From: Planctomycetales bacterium
GTDB lineage: Bacteria; Planctomycetota; Phycisphaerae; Sedimentisphaerales; Anaerohalosphaeraceae
Direction of reading: 5' to 3'
Assembly: GCA_022615575.1 (NCBI GenBank)
Contig: JAKEGM010000049.1
Span: forward strand, 1-33,678
Length of the DNA stretch: 33,678 nucleotides
Below the pieces are notes generated by a model, which saw nothing but the letters and a program-made list of their open reading frames with translations, did not search any database and was not told the DNA's origin. Each line of letters begins with the position of its first letter. Position 1 is the first letter of the stretch. The position numbers were made by a program, and so were the translations under genes. Below are positions 7,789 through 15,465 of the stretch, one piece after another.

Positions 7789-7817
7789 ATTATTGCCGCG
7801 GCTGTGCCTGTTGTCAA
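7789..7817 (-). promoter_or_regulatory. Consensus promoter driving the intergenic small RNA
   Basis: On the minus strand TTGACA (7817-7812) and AATAAT (7794-7789) are 17 bases apart. They lie between the E2-like stop codon and the terminator, with no gene of known type downstream before the terminator. Confidence 0.55.
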
Positions 7818-7891
7818 CACTTTTTTCACAAAACACCCCCTGTTTATCAAAAATTTCACGCATTTGCGCACACGGCGCAGACAGGATTCTA

Positions 7892-8596
7892 TTAATGCGT
7901 CAGTTCCGTTGGGTTTTGCAGCAAATCCACGACCTTCCGCAAAAAGCCGGCGGCGTAAAACTCATCCACAACCCGCTGGTCAAACGCCATCGCCACATAC
8001 ATCATCTTTCGTATCTGTACGCCGTCAGCAGCGGGCATGACGGCTTCTTCGATAGTGCCGATGGAGATAATTCCCGTCGCCGACGGCGGGCTGATGGCGT
8101 AAAACGACTCGATGCCGTACATTCCCAGACCGGTCAGAACCATACTGGCCCCGTCGAAATCATCCGGCAGAAGTTTGCCCGAACGCGCTTTTTTGAGAAG
8201 TTCTTCGCTTTCTATGGCCGTCTGGGCCAGGTTTTTATGCTCCATTTCCTTGAGAACCGGCACCACCAGTCCCTGCGGCGCAGCCACCGCAAAACCGATG
8301 CCGATGTGTTCAGCGATGACCCGGTGGGCGCCGGAGGCATCCATCGAAGCGGCCACCAGGGGAAACTCTTTAACGGCTCGGGCAATAGCATAGATAAAAA
8401 AGTCGTTGGTCGTTGCCCGCACGCCTGCGGTACGGCAGCAACGCTTGCGCACCGCGACCAGTTCGGTTAAATCCGCCCGCATCCGCAGATAAGCGCTGGG
8501 CTTTGTCCGCTTGGACTGATGCATATAAGCGCCGATCAGTTTCTGTATCCGCGTCAACGGCAGCCGGTTGTGTTCAGGCATCTGGAGCAAATTCAT
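7892..8596 (-). CDS. Stand-alone 2-oxoacid dehydrogenase acyltransferase (E2) catalytic-domain protein, active site altered
   Basis: A 234-aa protein that is only the chloramphenicol-acetyltransferase-like catalytic domain of E2 subunits. There is no lipoyl domain and no E1/E3-binding domain. Recognisable blocks are LTRIQKLIGAYMHQSK at the N-terminus, FAVAAPQGLVVPVL (about 102-115) and SMVLTGLGMYGIESF (151-165). The usual catalytic DHRxxDG reads D206-Q-R-V-V-D-E212: the His is replaced by Gln and the Gly by Glu. The codon is CAG on the minus strand, so this is not a translation slip. The protein is probably not a normal acyltransferase; a structural, regulatory or different catalytic role is possible. 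It has its own promoter and no E1 or E3 genes nearby. Confidence 0.85.
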   Translation of the reverse strand: MNLLQMPEHNRLPLTRIQKLIGAYMHQSKRTKPSAYLRMRADLTELVAVRKRCCRTAGVRATTNDFFIYAIARAVKEFPLVAASMDASGAHRVIAEHIGIGFAVAAPQGLVVPVLKEMEHKNLAQTAIESEELLKKARSGKLLPDDFDGASMVLTGLGMYGIESFYAISPPSATGIISIGTIEEAVMPAADGVQIRKMMYVAMAFDQRVVDEFYAAGFLRKVVDLLQNPTELTH

Positions 8597-8637
8597 CCTT
8601 TCACGTTCTTGTTCCTGGTTCCAAACAGATAACGGTT

Positions 8638-8666
8638 ATTGTAAGCCCTGCAGAGCGGCAATTCAA
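8638..8666 (-). promoter_or_regulatory. Promoter of the E2-like gene
   Basis: TTGAAT (8666-8661), 17 bases, TACAAT (8643-8638) on the minus strand. The predicted start is near 8631, about 35 bases before ATG 8596. Confidence 0.65.
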
Positions 8667-8677
8667 GTACAATTGTA

Positions 8678-8706
8678 TTGCTTAATTGTCCTGACAGGTT
8701 TATAAT
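8678..8706 (+). promoter_or_regulatory. Promoter of the yqaE-DUF2959 operon
   Basis: TTGCTT (8678-8683), 17 bases, perfect TATAAT (8701-8706). The expected start is near 8713, 36 bases before the Pmp3-like gene. Confidence 0.65.
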
Positions 8707-8748
8707 TGGATATCAAACTGTGACAGACGTGTTTATAAAGGAGATAAA

Positions 8749-8943
8749 ATGCGATACTTTCTGGCCATTGTGCTGCCTCCGCTGGCGGTTCTGCTTTGCG
8801 GCAAACCGTTTCAGTTTTTACTGAATATCGTGCTGTGGCTGTGTTTTTGGATTCCCGGCTCTATTCACGCCCTTTTTGTCGTACACAGCCACCTGGCGGA
8901 TAAACGTACCCGCAAAATCGTCGATGCCATTAAAAGCAAATAA
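8749..8943 (+). CDS. YqaE/Pmp3 family small membrane protein
   Basis: A 64-aa, two-helix inner-membrane peptide of the Pmp3/YqaE family. The first hydrophobic helix (about 2-18) contains the conserved LPPLAV...G motif. The second (about 22-46) runs through LNIVLWLCFWIPGSIHAL, matching the family's N-x2-L-x3-G-xxxIHA pattern. The C-terminus is polar and basic. Family members are stress-induced proteolipids that affect membrane potential. A strong AAGGAG before ATG 8749 fixes the start. It forms an operon with the DUF2959 lipoprotein 48 bases downstream. Confidence 0.92.
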   Translation: MRYFLAIVLPPLAVLLCGKPFQFLLNIVLWLCFWIPGSIHALFVVHSHLADKRTRKIVDAIKSK

Positions 8944-8991
8944 GTCGTTTGCTTCAAATAAAAATGTGTCAACAACCCCAGGGAGAATTCT

Positions 8992-9660
8992 ATGAAACAA
9001 ACCACACAGTATATCGGGGGCCTCTTGATAATCAGCGGGACACTGTTGACAGGGGCCGGCTGTCAAAAAGTATATTACGGCACGATGGAGAAATTCGGTG
9101 TGCACAAACGGGATATCCTGGTGGATAACGTCGCCGAAGCCCGCGACGCCCAGACCGAGGCCAAGGAGCAGTTTGCCTCCGCGCTGGAGGAATTCAGCGC
9201 CGTCGTGAACTTCCAGGGCGGCAAACTGGAGGACAAATACAAAATCCTCAACGCCGAATATGAACAAAGCAGGAAAAAGGCGGAGGCCGTCCATGAACGC
9301 ATCGGGGACGTCAAACGGGTTGCCAAGGCCCTGTTTGACGAATGGGAAAAAGAACTGGATCAGTACACAAGCGATACCCTTCGCAAGTCGAGTCAGCTCA
9401 AATTTAAGCAAACGCAGGAACGCTATGAGACGCTAATCGCCGCGATGGAACGCGCCGAGTCCAAAATCGCGCCCGTGCTGGCGGCCTTCGGCGACCAGGT
9501 GCTGTTCCTCAAGCATAACCTCAATGCCCAGGCCGTCGCTTCGCTGCAAAGTGAATTGACGACAATGGAAAGTGAAATCGGTACGCTGATCCGAGAAATG
9601 GAACGCTCCATCAATGAAGCCGACGCCTTCATTCAGGAAATGACGCAGCAGGAATCGTAA
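8992..9660 (+). CDS. DUF2959 family lipoprotein
   Basis: A 222-aa predicted lipoprotein with an N-terminal hydrophobic stretch and lipobox GAGC (Cys24). The mature part is a long alpha-helical, coiled-coil-rich protein. It matches the DUF2959 pattern: YYGTMEKFGVHKRDILVDNV, DAQTEAKEQFASALEEF, the LFDEWEKELDQY block and a highly conserved VLFLKHNLNAQAVASL. The function of this family is unknown. AGGGAG before ATG 8992 supports the start. It probably shares the Pmp3-like gene's promoter and ends before a strong inverted repeat. The pairing of the two genes suggests an envelope-stress role, which is inference. Confidence 0.92.
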   Translation: MKQTTQYIGGLLIISGTLLTGAGCQKVYYGTMEKFGVHKRDILVDNVAEARDAQTEAKEQFASALEEFSAVVNFQGGKLEDKYKILNAEYEQSRKKAEAVHERIGDVKRVAKALFDEWEKELDQYTSDTLRKSSQLKFKQTQERYETLIAAMERAESKIAPVLAAFGDQVLFLKHNLNAQAVASLQSELTTMESEIGTLIREMERSINEADAFIQEMTQQES

Positions 9661-9679
9661 CCGGGGCTGAAAATTACAA

Positions 9680-9706
9680 GGCCGACACGACAGGGTCGTG
9701 TCGGCC
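9680..9706 (+). terminator. Hairpin after the DUF2959 gene
   Basis: A perfect 12-bp stem, GGCCGACACGAC and its complement, with an AGG loop. It begins 20 bases after the stop codon. There is no T tract, so it may act by pausing, Rho, or as a 3'-end stabiliser. Confidence 0.55.
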
Positions 9707-9773
9707 CAACGATATATTGACCCGCACTTAAACGGCGCGGGAACCGTTGATGGTCAAAAGCAACTCACCAAAA

Positions 9774-10133
9774 TTACTCGGCAAACTGTACCGCTACGCC
9801 GATTGAGCCGGCCTGCAGGATTTGATTGCGTTCCACCCGCAGAACACGGGCGTGTTTGATGCGGGCATACTGGCCTTTCTGTTTTGCCAGGGTCGGGGTG
9901 CGCGGGAAATTAATTTCAATTTCATGGCCGGGCCGGATAGGAGCGGTCATAGGCACGGTAAAGAATGCCCCGCCCTTGCTGACATTGACGCTCTTGCCGT
10001 TAAAGAAACGGTTGGCCTTCGGCAGCCAGATGCTGACCGGCCAGCTTAAATCCGAGCGAATATCCTGACGCTGTTCAACAATCGTGCTCTCCATAGTTCC
10101 ATTCTCCATAAATTTAGTGAGCTTAATCGCCAT
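9774..10133 (-). CDS. PilZ-domain protein (c-di-GMP binding)
   Basis: A 119-aa single-domain PilZ protein. The c-di-GMP binding residues are visible: R22-x3-R26 (RQDIR) and N50-x-S52-x-x-G55 (NVSKGG). A beta-barrel pattern ends in GVAVQF. It would respond to the second messenger and act on a partner through its barrel. The start is uncertain: ATG 10133 has no Shine-Dalgarno, whereas ATG 10094 (residue 14) has GGAG nine bases upstream and leaves the binding motif intact. It lies downstream of the two LptF/LptG genes on the same strand but about 210 bases away, with a separate candidate promoter. Confidence 0.9.
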   Translation of the reverse strand: MAIKLTKFMENGTMESTIVEQRQDIRSDLSWPVSIWLPKANRFFNGKSVNVSKGGAFFTVPMTAPIRPGHEIEINFPRTPTLAKQKGQYARIKHARVLRVERNQILQAGSIGVAVQFAE

Positions 10134-10182
10134 GGATTCATTATCGTCAATGTCAAATTGGATAATTTAGGGTATTTGGGAA

Positions 10183-10211
10183 AAATAATTTGTTTTTTAT
10201 AAAAATGTCAA
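10183..10211 (-). promoter_or_regulatory. Possible PilZ-gene promoter
   Basis: TTGACA (10211-10206) with a 17-base spacer to TTATTT (10188-10183) on the minus strand. The -35 is perfect and the -10 is poor. The surrounding 208-base gap (10134-10341) is AT-rich and shows no other gene. Confidence 0.35.
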
Positions 10212-10341
10212 ACAGGATGGATTTTTTGCCTGTTTCGGATTTTTTATCGGGCATATTTTTGCCGAAAAATTCTGCCGGCCTGTTAAATCATCGTCCGATA
10301 AATAATATGGCTCAAAAATGGGGGCTTGCGAAGGGATGCGA

Positions 10342-11484
10342 TCAGGTTCTCATCGAATCGATTTCAATCAGGGCAACGGGGAAGAAAATAAAAATCGGCG
10401 CCCATGCCCACAGTGCCGGGCGCACCTGTCCGAAAACAATCTCCGCCGCAAAGAGTTTGCAGGCAAACACCACGATAAAGCAGCTCAGGGTCGTCATGAA
10501 GCTGATGATGATCGCATTTTTCATTGCCTTGGGATCACGGCAGACCAGTACAGGCAGCGCTACCATCAGCATAATCAGGTTGACCAGCGGGTCTGTAATC
10601 CGGCTGTGTTTCTGCAACGCCAGCTCGGCCATGTCGGTGCGGCGCGTGCCCGGGTTGTTTTCCATCGCTGTCAACTGGCCAAGACTCAGCAGCAACTTGA
10701 AACCCTCCTGCCGTCGGACGGGAATATCGGCGGCGGTCAGCTTGCTCGGGTAAAAATCGATGGGCTGGATTTGCTGCAGCGGCGCAACCTCCTGGTCGTC
10801 TTCGGTCAGCTGCATCCATCGCCCGCCGGTCAGCGTCCACCCCTCCCTTTGGCTGTCGTACACCGCCGTATCCGCCTGGATTTTTCCGGTAATACGATAA
10901 ATATCTTCCTGACCGCTGAGGGGTTCCCGCAAAATAATCAGCGGTTCGTGAAGCGTCCGGCTTTTTTCCTCGTAGCTGCGGCTGCAAAACAAACTGCCCC
11001 GGTCGTCCCCGATAAACCAGACATCATACGTGCCTGCATACGATAATTCATCATGCTTGCGGATCAGCTCGTACGCATACCGGGGAATTACCGCTTCCTG
11101 ATCGACCACCATCAGCCCCGTCAGAAACAGCGACAGAAACAGAATCGGCGCCAGGATGCGTTTTAAGCTCGTACCCGAGGCCATCACGGCGATTAACTCA
11201 TTATTGCGGGTCATACGGGCCAGCGAAAATACCGCCGCAACCACCATAATCATGCCAGCCATGTCCTTGTACCACAAACAGCACCGAATCCCGTAAAACC
11301 GCATGACCGTCCACGCCACATCGATCCGCCTCAGGTTAAGCTGCGGATTGTCGGTCCGCAATTCGGCAAACTCATCCAGGTGGACAAACAGGTCGATCGT
11401 CAGAAACATCCCGACCATCACACACAGCGCGATGAAATAGCCAAACAGAAAATTTCGTGCGATATAGCGGTCCAGAATCTTCAT
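10342..11484 (-). CDS. LptF/LptG family LPS-export permease (second copy)
   Basis: A 380-aa inner-membrane protein of the YjgP/YjgQ (LptF/LptG) family, which with LptB2 extracts lipopolysaccharide-type lipids for the transenvelope bridge. The order is typical: N-terminal helices (about 10-30, 70-90, 105-127) with LDRYIARNFLFGYF at the start, a periplasmic beta-jellyroll region (about 130-290), then three C-terminal helices (about 305-325, 330-350, 357-375). The RNNELIAVMASG segment corresponds to the conserved coupling-helix region (NNEL...ASG). Length is normal. It starts 18 bases after the larger paralogue, so both form one operon. No lptB is in the window. Confidence 0.92.
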   Translation of the reverse strand: MKILDRYIARNFLFGYFIALCVMVGMFLTIDLFVHLDEFAELRTDNPQLNLRRIDVAWTVMRFYGIRCCLWYKDMAGMIMVVAAVFSLARMTRNNELIAVMASGTSLKRILAPILFLSLFLTGLMVVDQEAVIPRYAYELIRKHDELSYAGTYDVWFIGDDRGSLFCSRSYEEKSRTLHEPLIILREPLSGQEDIYRITGKIQADTAVYDSQREGWTLTGGRWMQLTEDDQEVAPLQQIQPIDFYPSKLTAADIPVRRQEGFKLLLSLGQLTAMENNPGTRRTDMAELALQKHSRITDPLVNLIMLMVALPVLVCRDPKAMKNAIIISFMTTLSCFIVVFACKLFAAEIVFGQVRPALWAWAPIFIFFPVALIEIDSMRT

Positions 11485-11502
11485 GGTTCGTCCAGGCTTC
11501 CT

Positions 11503-13119
11503 TCAGGTTCGCAGCAGTTTACGATAAACCCACACCGTCACAATCGCCAGCACTGCCAGCCCGACCCACATCACCAGCACCCCTGTCGCAGCCGGCGTGG
11601 CAGGATTTTTGGTCAGTTCTTTTCCCGACAGGATAAACATTACCAGCACGCCGCCGGGAATGGCACTGGCTCCAAAGGCGCTGAGCATGTGGCCGCCGCG
11701 GAATTGGATTCCCAGGGCAATCCCCGTCAAAATCAGCGCCACACACCCCAGCCCCAGCACCAGCCGCGAATGAATCTCGGCATAAATTTCCTTGTCCACC
11801 CGCCCAAGCCGATCCTGAAGCTCCCGACAGGCGTTCTTCAATCGTTCGCTGACGGCAACCGGCCAATCGGACTGCCCCCCGCCAACCTCGGCCAGCTTTG
11901 TCAGAAGCTCGTCGGCCGTCACCATCGCCGCCAAGTCTTTTGGAAACTGAATATTATTGACATATTTCTGCAGTGACCGTCCCTTCGGAGCGCCCGGACC
12001 CGGGCGCTGCCAGGTCGGACTTTCGAGCGTCATCTCCAGCCGCAAACTCGAGCCATCGCCTTCCAGCATCAGAGAACCCTTGCTGTCGGTGTCATATTGA
12101 ACCGTTAAACTGTTACGCAGGGCATCAATCTGCAAGAGCCGGATCGGCCCATCCAGTTCCATTCGGCTGGGCTTTTTAGGATCGATCCGACAGGCGCCAA
12201 CACTGAGTCGGTACACCCGCATCTGATCCGCATCTTCCAATTCGTAGTACTCGCGGCTCTGTTCCATCCGCCGGCCGATATCCCACGCCAGCAGTTCCAT
12301 CGCCGCCTGACCCCGCACCTGTATCGCCTGCTGACGAATGGGAAAATAGTTCATCTTGTCAAGCTGAATGCGTTTGAGCTGTTCGAGTTTTTGAAACTTG
12401 ATCTTGTCGGTCAGCAGCGATGCAAACCGCGTCGAAATCGACACATTCCCGATAAACGCCGGGGCAACCTCGTCAAGCCGATGGGTATTTTGCGACACAA
12501 TGGTGGCCTCGTTGTAATCGCGATATGTTTCGATGCGGACTCGCGCTCGCTCGGCGGTCACCAGGCGGGCCGGCTGGCCCTCGGGCAAATCCACAATCAC
12601 AACGCCTTCCAGCAGATTGGTCTTGGGGTCGGCATAGTCGGCAAACAGCTTATACCGACTCTGCGGAAGCGCATAAAAGCCCTTCCGCTGGATATTACGG
12701 AACAGAATCTGCTCGGCGTTGGCCTTGACGCTGCGCTCGCTGCGGTGCACAAACGCCGGAGCCACATAGAAGCTCAGCGTCAGGTTGGCCGCCGCCACCA
12801 GAATCGACAGCATCAGTCCCGGATAAATCAGCGTCCACATGCTGATGCCGCTGGCCCGGCAGGCATCCAGCTCCCGGTCCGCCGCAAACCGCCCGTAAAT
12901 CAGCGACGCAGCGAACAGCGCGCTCATCGGCAGCACAAACGTCAGCGAAATCGGCAGAAAATACCCCAGCAGATGGATAATCTGCGCCGGCCCAACGCCG
13001 AAATCCAGCAGCCAGCGGACCAGCAGCCCCAAGCTGAGCATCAGGGTCAGCGCAATCGTCGCCAGAACAAACACGCGGAACAGCTCGCGAAAGATATATC
13101 TGTGCAGCGTAAAAATCAT
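11503..13119 (-). CDS. LptF/LptG family LPS-export permease, enlarged
   Basis: A 538-aa YjgP/YjgQ family permease, the upstream partner of the next LptF/LptG gene. N-terminal helices at about 14-36, 46-75 and 95-118 bracket ADRELDACRASG, the coupling-helix region. Three helices close the C-terminus (about 445-530). The part between is much longer than in ordinary LptF (about 360-390 aa total), because the periplasmic domain carries roughly 150 extra residues including helical stretches before the last helices. ATG 13119 has AAGGG just upstream, and it lies after the predicted transcription start, so the longer frame reaching 13182 is not used. Confidence 0.9.
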   Translation of the reverse strand: MIFTLHRYIFRELFRVFVLATIALTLMLSLGLLVRWLLDFGVGPAQIIHLLGYFLPISLTFVLPMSALFAASLIYGRFAADRELDACRASGISMWTLIYPGLMLSILVAAANLTLSFYVAPAFVHRSERSVKANAEQILFRNIQRKGFYALPQSRYKLFADYADPKTNLLEGVVIVDLPEGQPARLVTAERARVRIETYRDYNEATIVSQNTHRLDEVAPAFIGNVSISTRFASLLTDKIKFQKLEQLKRIQLDKMNYFPIRQQAIQVRGQAAMELLAWDIGRRMEQSREYYELEDADQMRVYRLSVGACRIDPKKPSRMELDGPIRLLQIDALRNSLTVQYDTDSKGSLMLEGDGSSLRLEMTLESPTWQRPGPGAPKGRSLQKYVNNIQFPKDLAAMVTADELLTKLAEVGGGQSDWPVAVSERLKNACRELQDRLGRVDKEIYAEIHSRLVLGLGCVALILTGIALGIQFRGGHMLSAFGASAIPGGVLVMFILSGKELTKNPATPAATGVLVMWVGLAVLAIVTVWVYRKLLRT

Positions 13120-13153
13120 AAAATCCCTTGTCGTACGATAATAAACCACTGTT

Positions 13154-13182
13154 ATTGTGGCACAAATGCCCCCCTTTGACAA
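13154..13182 (-). promoter_or_regulatory. Promoter of the lptF/lptG operon
   Basis: TTGTCA (13182-13177), 17 bases, CACAAT (13159-13154) on the minus strand. The predicted start near 13147 leaves a leader of about 28 bases. Confidence 0.6.
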
Positions 13183-13254
13183 CAGGAATTTTGCCGATTT
13201 TGTCCGGCAGCGATAACGGCACCGCTTCCCGCGCGTGTTCGGCCATTAAACAAA

Positions 13255-13281
13255 AAACCCGGCAGCAGAAACACCGGGTTT
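13255..13281 (-). terminator. Intrinsic terminator of the GH172 gene
   Basis: AAACCCGG pairs with CCGGGTTT across an 11-base loop. Read on the minus strand it runs into a T tract (13257-13252). It lies 53 bases after the stop of the DUF2961 gene and just before the lptF promoter. Confidence 0.75.
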
Positions 13282-13333
13282 GTCTTTGAGCAATGGCGGA
13301 TTACGCAAGGCAATAACATTTTACCGCCGGGGT

Positions 13334-14467
13334 TCACTTTGAGGTCAAATCGGCTGTCCGCTCCGTCAGCGACGGAAAAACCCCAAGCGGCGCGCTGGGT
13401 ATCGGTTCATACCAGAACGCCGCAGCAGACCAATCGTCCTGCCGTTCATACAGTCCATCCTTCCAGCCAATCTGCTGAATGGTAATATAGCACTCCTTCT
13501 CCCAGTAAATCGGGTCCGGCAGATGCCACCGATACATGCTGATAAACCCGTCCTTATTCAAACTGCATCCATGCAGATAAAACGGCGTGTGCTGCACACC
13601 GTAAGACAGGCAGACATAATCCTCAGACCCGGTCCCGCAAAGCGTCGGAAATTCCCGGTCGCCGTCACTGTAAATTTTTATCTCGCCTTCGCCCCACCAG
13701 TTCGAGTCAAATGAGCGTATCCCAAGCACCGCACCCATATAACGGCCCTTGCCGACACGCTTTTCCATAATCACAAAATCCTTTTTCATCGTTGTCGGAT
13801 TCTCCCGGCGAAAACTCACATGAAGACGACCCAACTCCTTCGGGTGCCGGTCATTAATCGTATAATCAACCTGGTACCACAACGTAATGGCTTTATCCGA
13901 TTCATTCGTAAGCGTAAGTCGGGCCCTTTCTTCAAAAGGCATGGGAAGCCAGAAATTCAATGCGGTAAGTTCGCCGACAGAATGCACCGCCGACTGATAC
14001 GGAGTAACCTTGGCATGAGCAAGACCCATGAAATCTCCCAGCGGACACTCAATGCTCGGATGTTCCTGTTCCTCCCAATACGCCCGGATAACAGCGATTC
14101 GAAGAGCCATTCTGTTTTGGTCGATCGTCCCCGCCATCCATATATGGCGGATGGTCCCGGGGCCGGCAATATCACAAAGGTCCGCCGTCTGGCCGGGAGC
14201 AATTGTTATGTTGGGCGCTCCCTTGCGGCCAACACCGAGATGACTTGCCGCCATCCCGCTTTTGCCTCGTTCGCCCGTCGGGTTTTCTCCTGAAATCGCC
14301 CTGGTTTCAAGCCCCGCATCCAGCCGATAAGGCATGCTGCTTAATGTCCTGTCGGCATCAGACCTTCCTCCGCAGCCCGGCAGAGCTGCACACGCCGATA
14401 CCAAAGCCGTTAAGGCAAAAATGCTCATTATTGAATTCGCAGACCTCATACCACTACTCTTTTCCAT
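13334..14467 (-). CDS. DUF2961/GH172 family lipoprotein
   Basis: A 377-aa exported protein with a hydrophobic signal (about 10-30) and a lipobox reading LPGC (Cys32), so probably lipid-anchored. The body matches DUF2961, now glycoside hydrolase family 172, which includes fructofuranosidases, difructose-anhydride synthases and arabinofuranosidases. The two acidic motifs of the family are present: WWGEGE (257-262) and GTGSEDY (278-284). IAGPGTIRHIW (100-110) is the N-terminal family signature. Substrate cannot be read from sequence; a furanose-containing glycan is the family expectation. Members assemble as oligomeric rings. It has an ATG at 14467 with GGAAAG upstream, and its own terminator. 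Confidence 0.88.
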   Translation of the reverse strand: MEKSSGMRSANSIMSIFALTALVSACAALPGCGGRSDADRTLSSMPYRLDAGLETRAISGENPTGERGKSGMAASHLGVGRKGAPNITIAPGQTADLCDIAGPGTIRHIWMAGTIDQNRMALRIAVIRAYWEEQEHPSIECPLGDFMGLAHAKVTPYQSAVHSVGELTALNFWLPMPFEERARLTLTNESDKAITLWYQVDYTINDRHPKELGRLHVSFRRENPTTMKKDFVIMEKRVGKGRYMGAVLGIRSFDSNWWGEGEIKIYSDGDREFPTLCGTGSEDYVCLSYGVQHTPFYLHGCSLNKDGFISMYRWHLPDPIYWEKECYITIQQIGWKDGLYERQDDWSAAAFWYEPIPSAPLGVFPSLTERTADLTSK

Positions 14468-14541
14468 AAATTTCTTTCCATTTTAATCATCTGTTTCCTG
14501 TATGCGTTGTTCACTTTTTACTATCGTGTTTTGTCAACAAA

Positions 14542-15255
14542 TCAAATGCCTATTGGGGCGGGGTGTTCACCACAGGTCAGAGTTTCAGCCGATGGGCAGT
14601 ACGGAGCGATGGGGCAATGGGGACAGTCGGGCTTGCGGGCGATGCAGATGTTGCGGCCGTGCCAGATGAGGTAATGGGAGAACATTGTCCAGCCGCCGAA
14701 TTTGGTTTTGGGGACAATCTCCATCAGGTCGAACTCCAGCTTGACCGGATCGCTGTTTTCCGACAACCCAAGCCGGCCGGACAGGCGAATGACATGCGTG
14801 TCGCAGGTAATGCCGGGGATACCGAAGGCGTTTCCGAGGATGCAGTTGGCGGTCTTTCGGCCGGCGCCAGGCAGGGTCAGCAGTTCGTCCATTGTCCGCG
14901 GAACCTTGCCGCCGAAGTCATCGATAATCTTCCGTGCGGCGCCGCGGATGTTTTTGGCCTTGTTGCGATAGAAGCCGGTCGAGCGGATATCCCGCTCCAG
15001 TTCCTCCTGCGGAACGTTTAGATAATCCTGCGGACACTTATATTTTTCAAATAGGTCTTTGGTGACGATATTGACCCGTACATCCGTGCACTGGGCCGAC
15101 AGCACAACCGCCACGAAGAGGTTCCACGGGTCATCCCAGTTCAGCGCGATTTTGGCATCGGGGTAGGTCTTTTTCAAAATCGGCAGGATTTTCAAGACCC
15201 GTTCCTTCGCCTCGGCCGGATCGACCTTGAGTTTTGACTTTTTCGCCTTTGCCAT
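14542..15255 (-). CDS. nth: Endonuclease III (Nth), iron-sulfur DNA glycosylase/AP lyase
   Basis: Removes oxidised pyrimidines and nicks AP sites in base-excision repair. It is 237 aa, slightly longer than usual owing to a Lys-rich N-terminal extension and a short tail. The helix-hairpin-helix LPGAGRKTA contains catalytic K134, and D152 sits in CDTHVIRL. The 4Fe-4S loop has C204-x6-C211-x2-C214-x5-C220. The promoter lies directly upstream so that transcription may begin at or next to the ATG (a leaderless message). It is separated by 74 bases from the downstream GH172 gene and may be co-transcribed with it. Confidence 0.97.
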   Translation of the reverse strand: MAKAKKSKLKVDPAEAKERVLKILPILKKTYPDAKIALNWDDPWNLFVAVVLSAQCTDVRVNIVTKDLFEKYKCPQDYLNVPQEELERDIRSTGFYRNKAKNIRGAARKIIDDFGGKVPRTMDELLTLPGAGRKTANCILGNAFGIPGITCDTHVIRLSGRLGLSENSDPVKLEFDLMEIVPKTKFGGWTMFSHYLIWHGRNICIARKPDCPHCPIAPYCPSAETLTCGEHPAPIGI

Positions 15256-15262
15256 GGGCGGT

Positions 15263-15290
15263 ATTGTATAAATAATTCAAGATTATTCAA
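15263..15290 (-). promoter_or_regulatory. Promoter of nth, possibly giving a leaderless mRNA
   Basis: TTGAAT (15290-15285), 16 bases, TACAAT (15268-15263) on the minus strand. The expected start, about 15256, is next to the A of the ATG at 15255. No Shine-Dalgarno is visible before this start. Confidence 0.6.
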
Positions 15291-15292
15291 AC

Positions 15293-15361
15293 CTTTTTCA
15301 GGGTTCTGAAAAAGTACCGCACCCGCTTCCCGACTCAAAAAGCCCTTTTTTGCGGCTTTTT
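15293..15361. other. Two inverted repeats between divergent nth and dockerin genes
   Basis: A perfect 9-bp inverted repeat, CTTTTTCAG/CTGAAAAAG with a 4-base loop (15293-15314), abuts the nth -35 box. A second hairpin, AAAAAGCC/GGCTTTTT (15337-15361), looks terminator-like although both flanking genes are transcribed away from it. They could be operators or attenuators, or the remains of a terminator. Confidence 0.5.
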
Positions 15362-15465
15362 CAAAAAAATTGACTTACTTTTTTTAGTGTTATTTTTTTG
15401 TAAAATCGAAGGTACCCAGGGACATAGAAATCTGTCGTTAGGAGAGGAAAGAAAGGGGAGTTGCT

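Noticed and set aside
7793-8470. Plus-strand frame of about 225 codons opposite the E2-like gene
   Set aside because: Its sequence is a complementary shadow of the E2 frame, with biased His/Arg content and no start signal.
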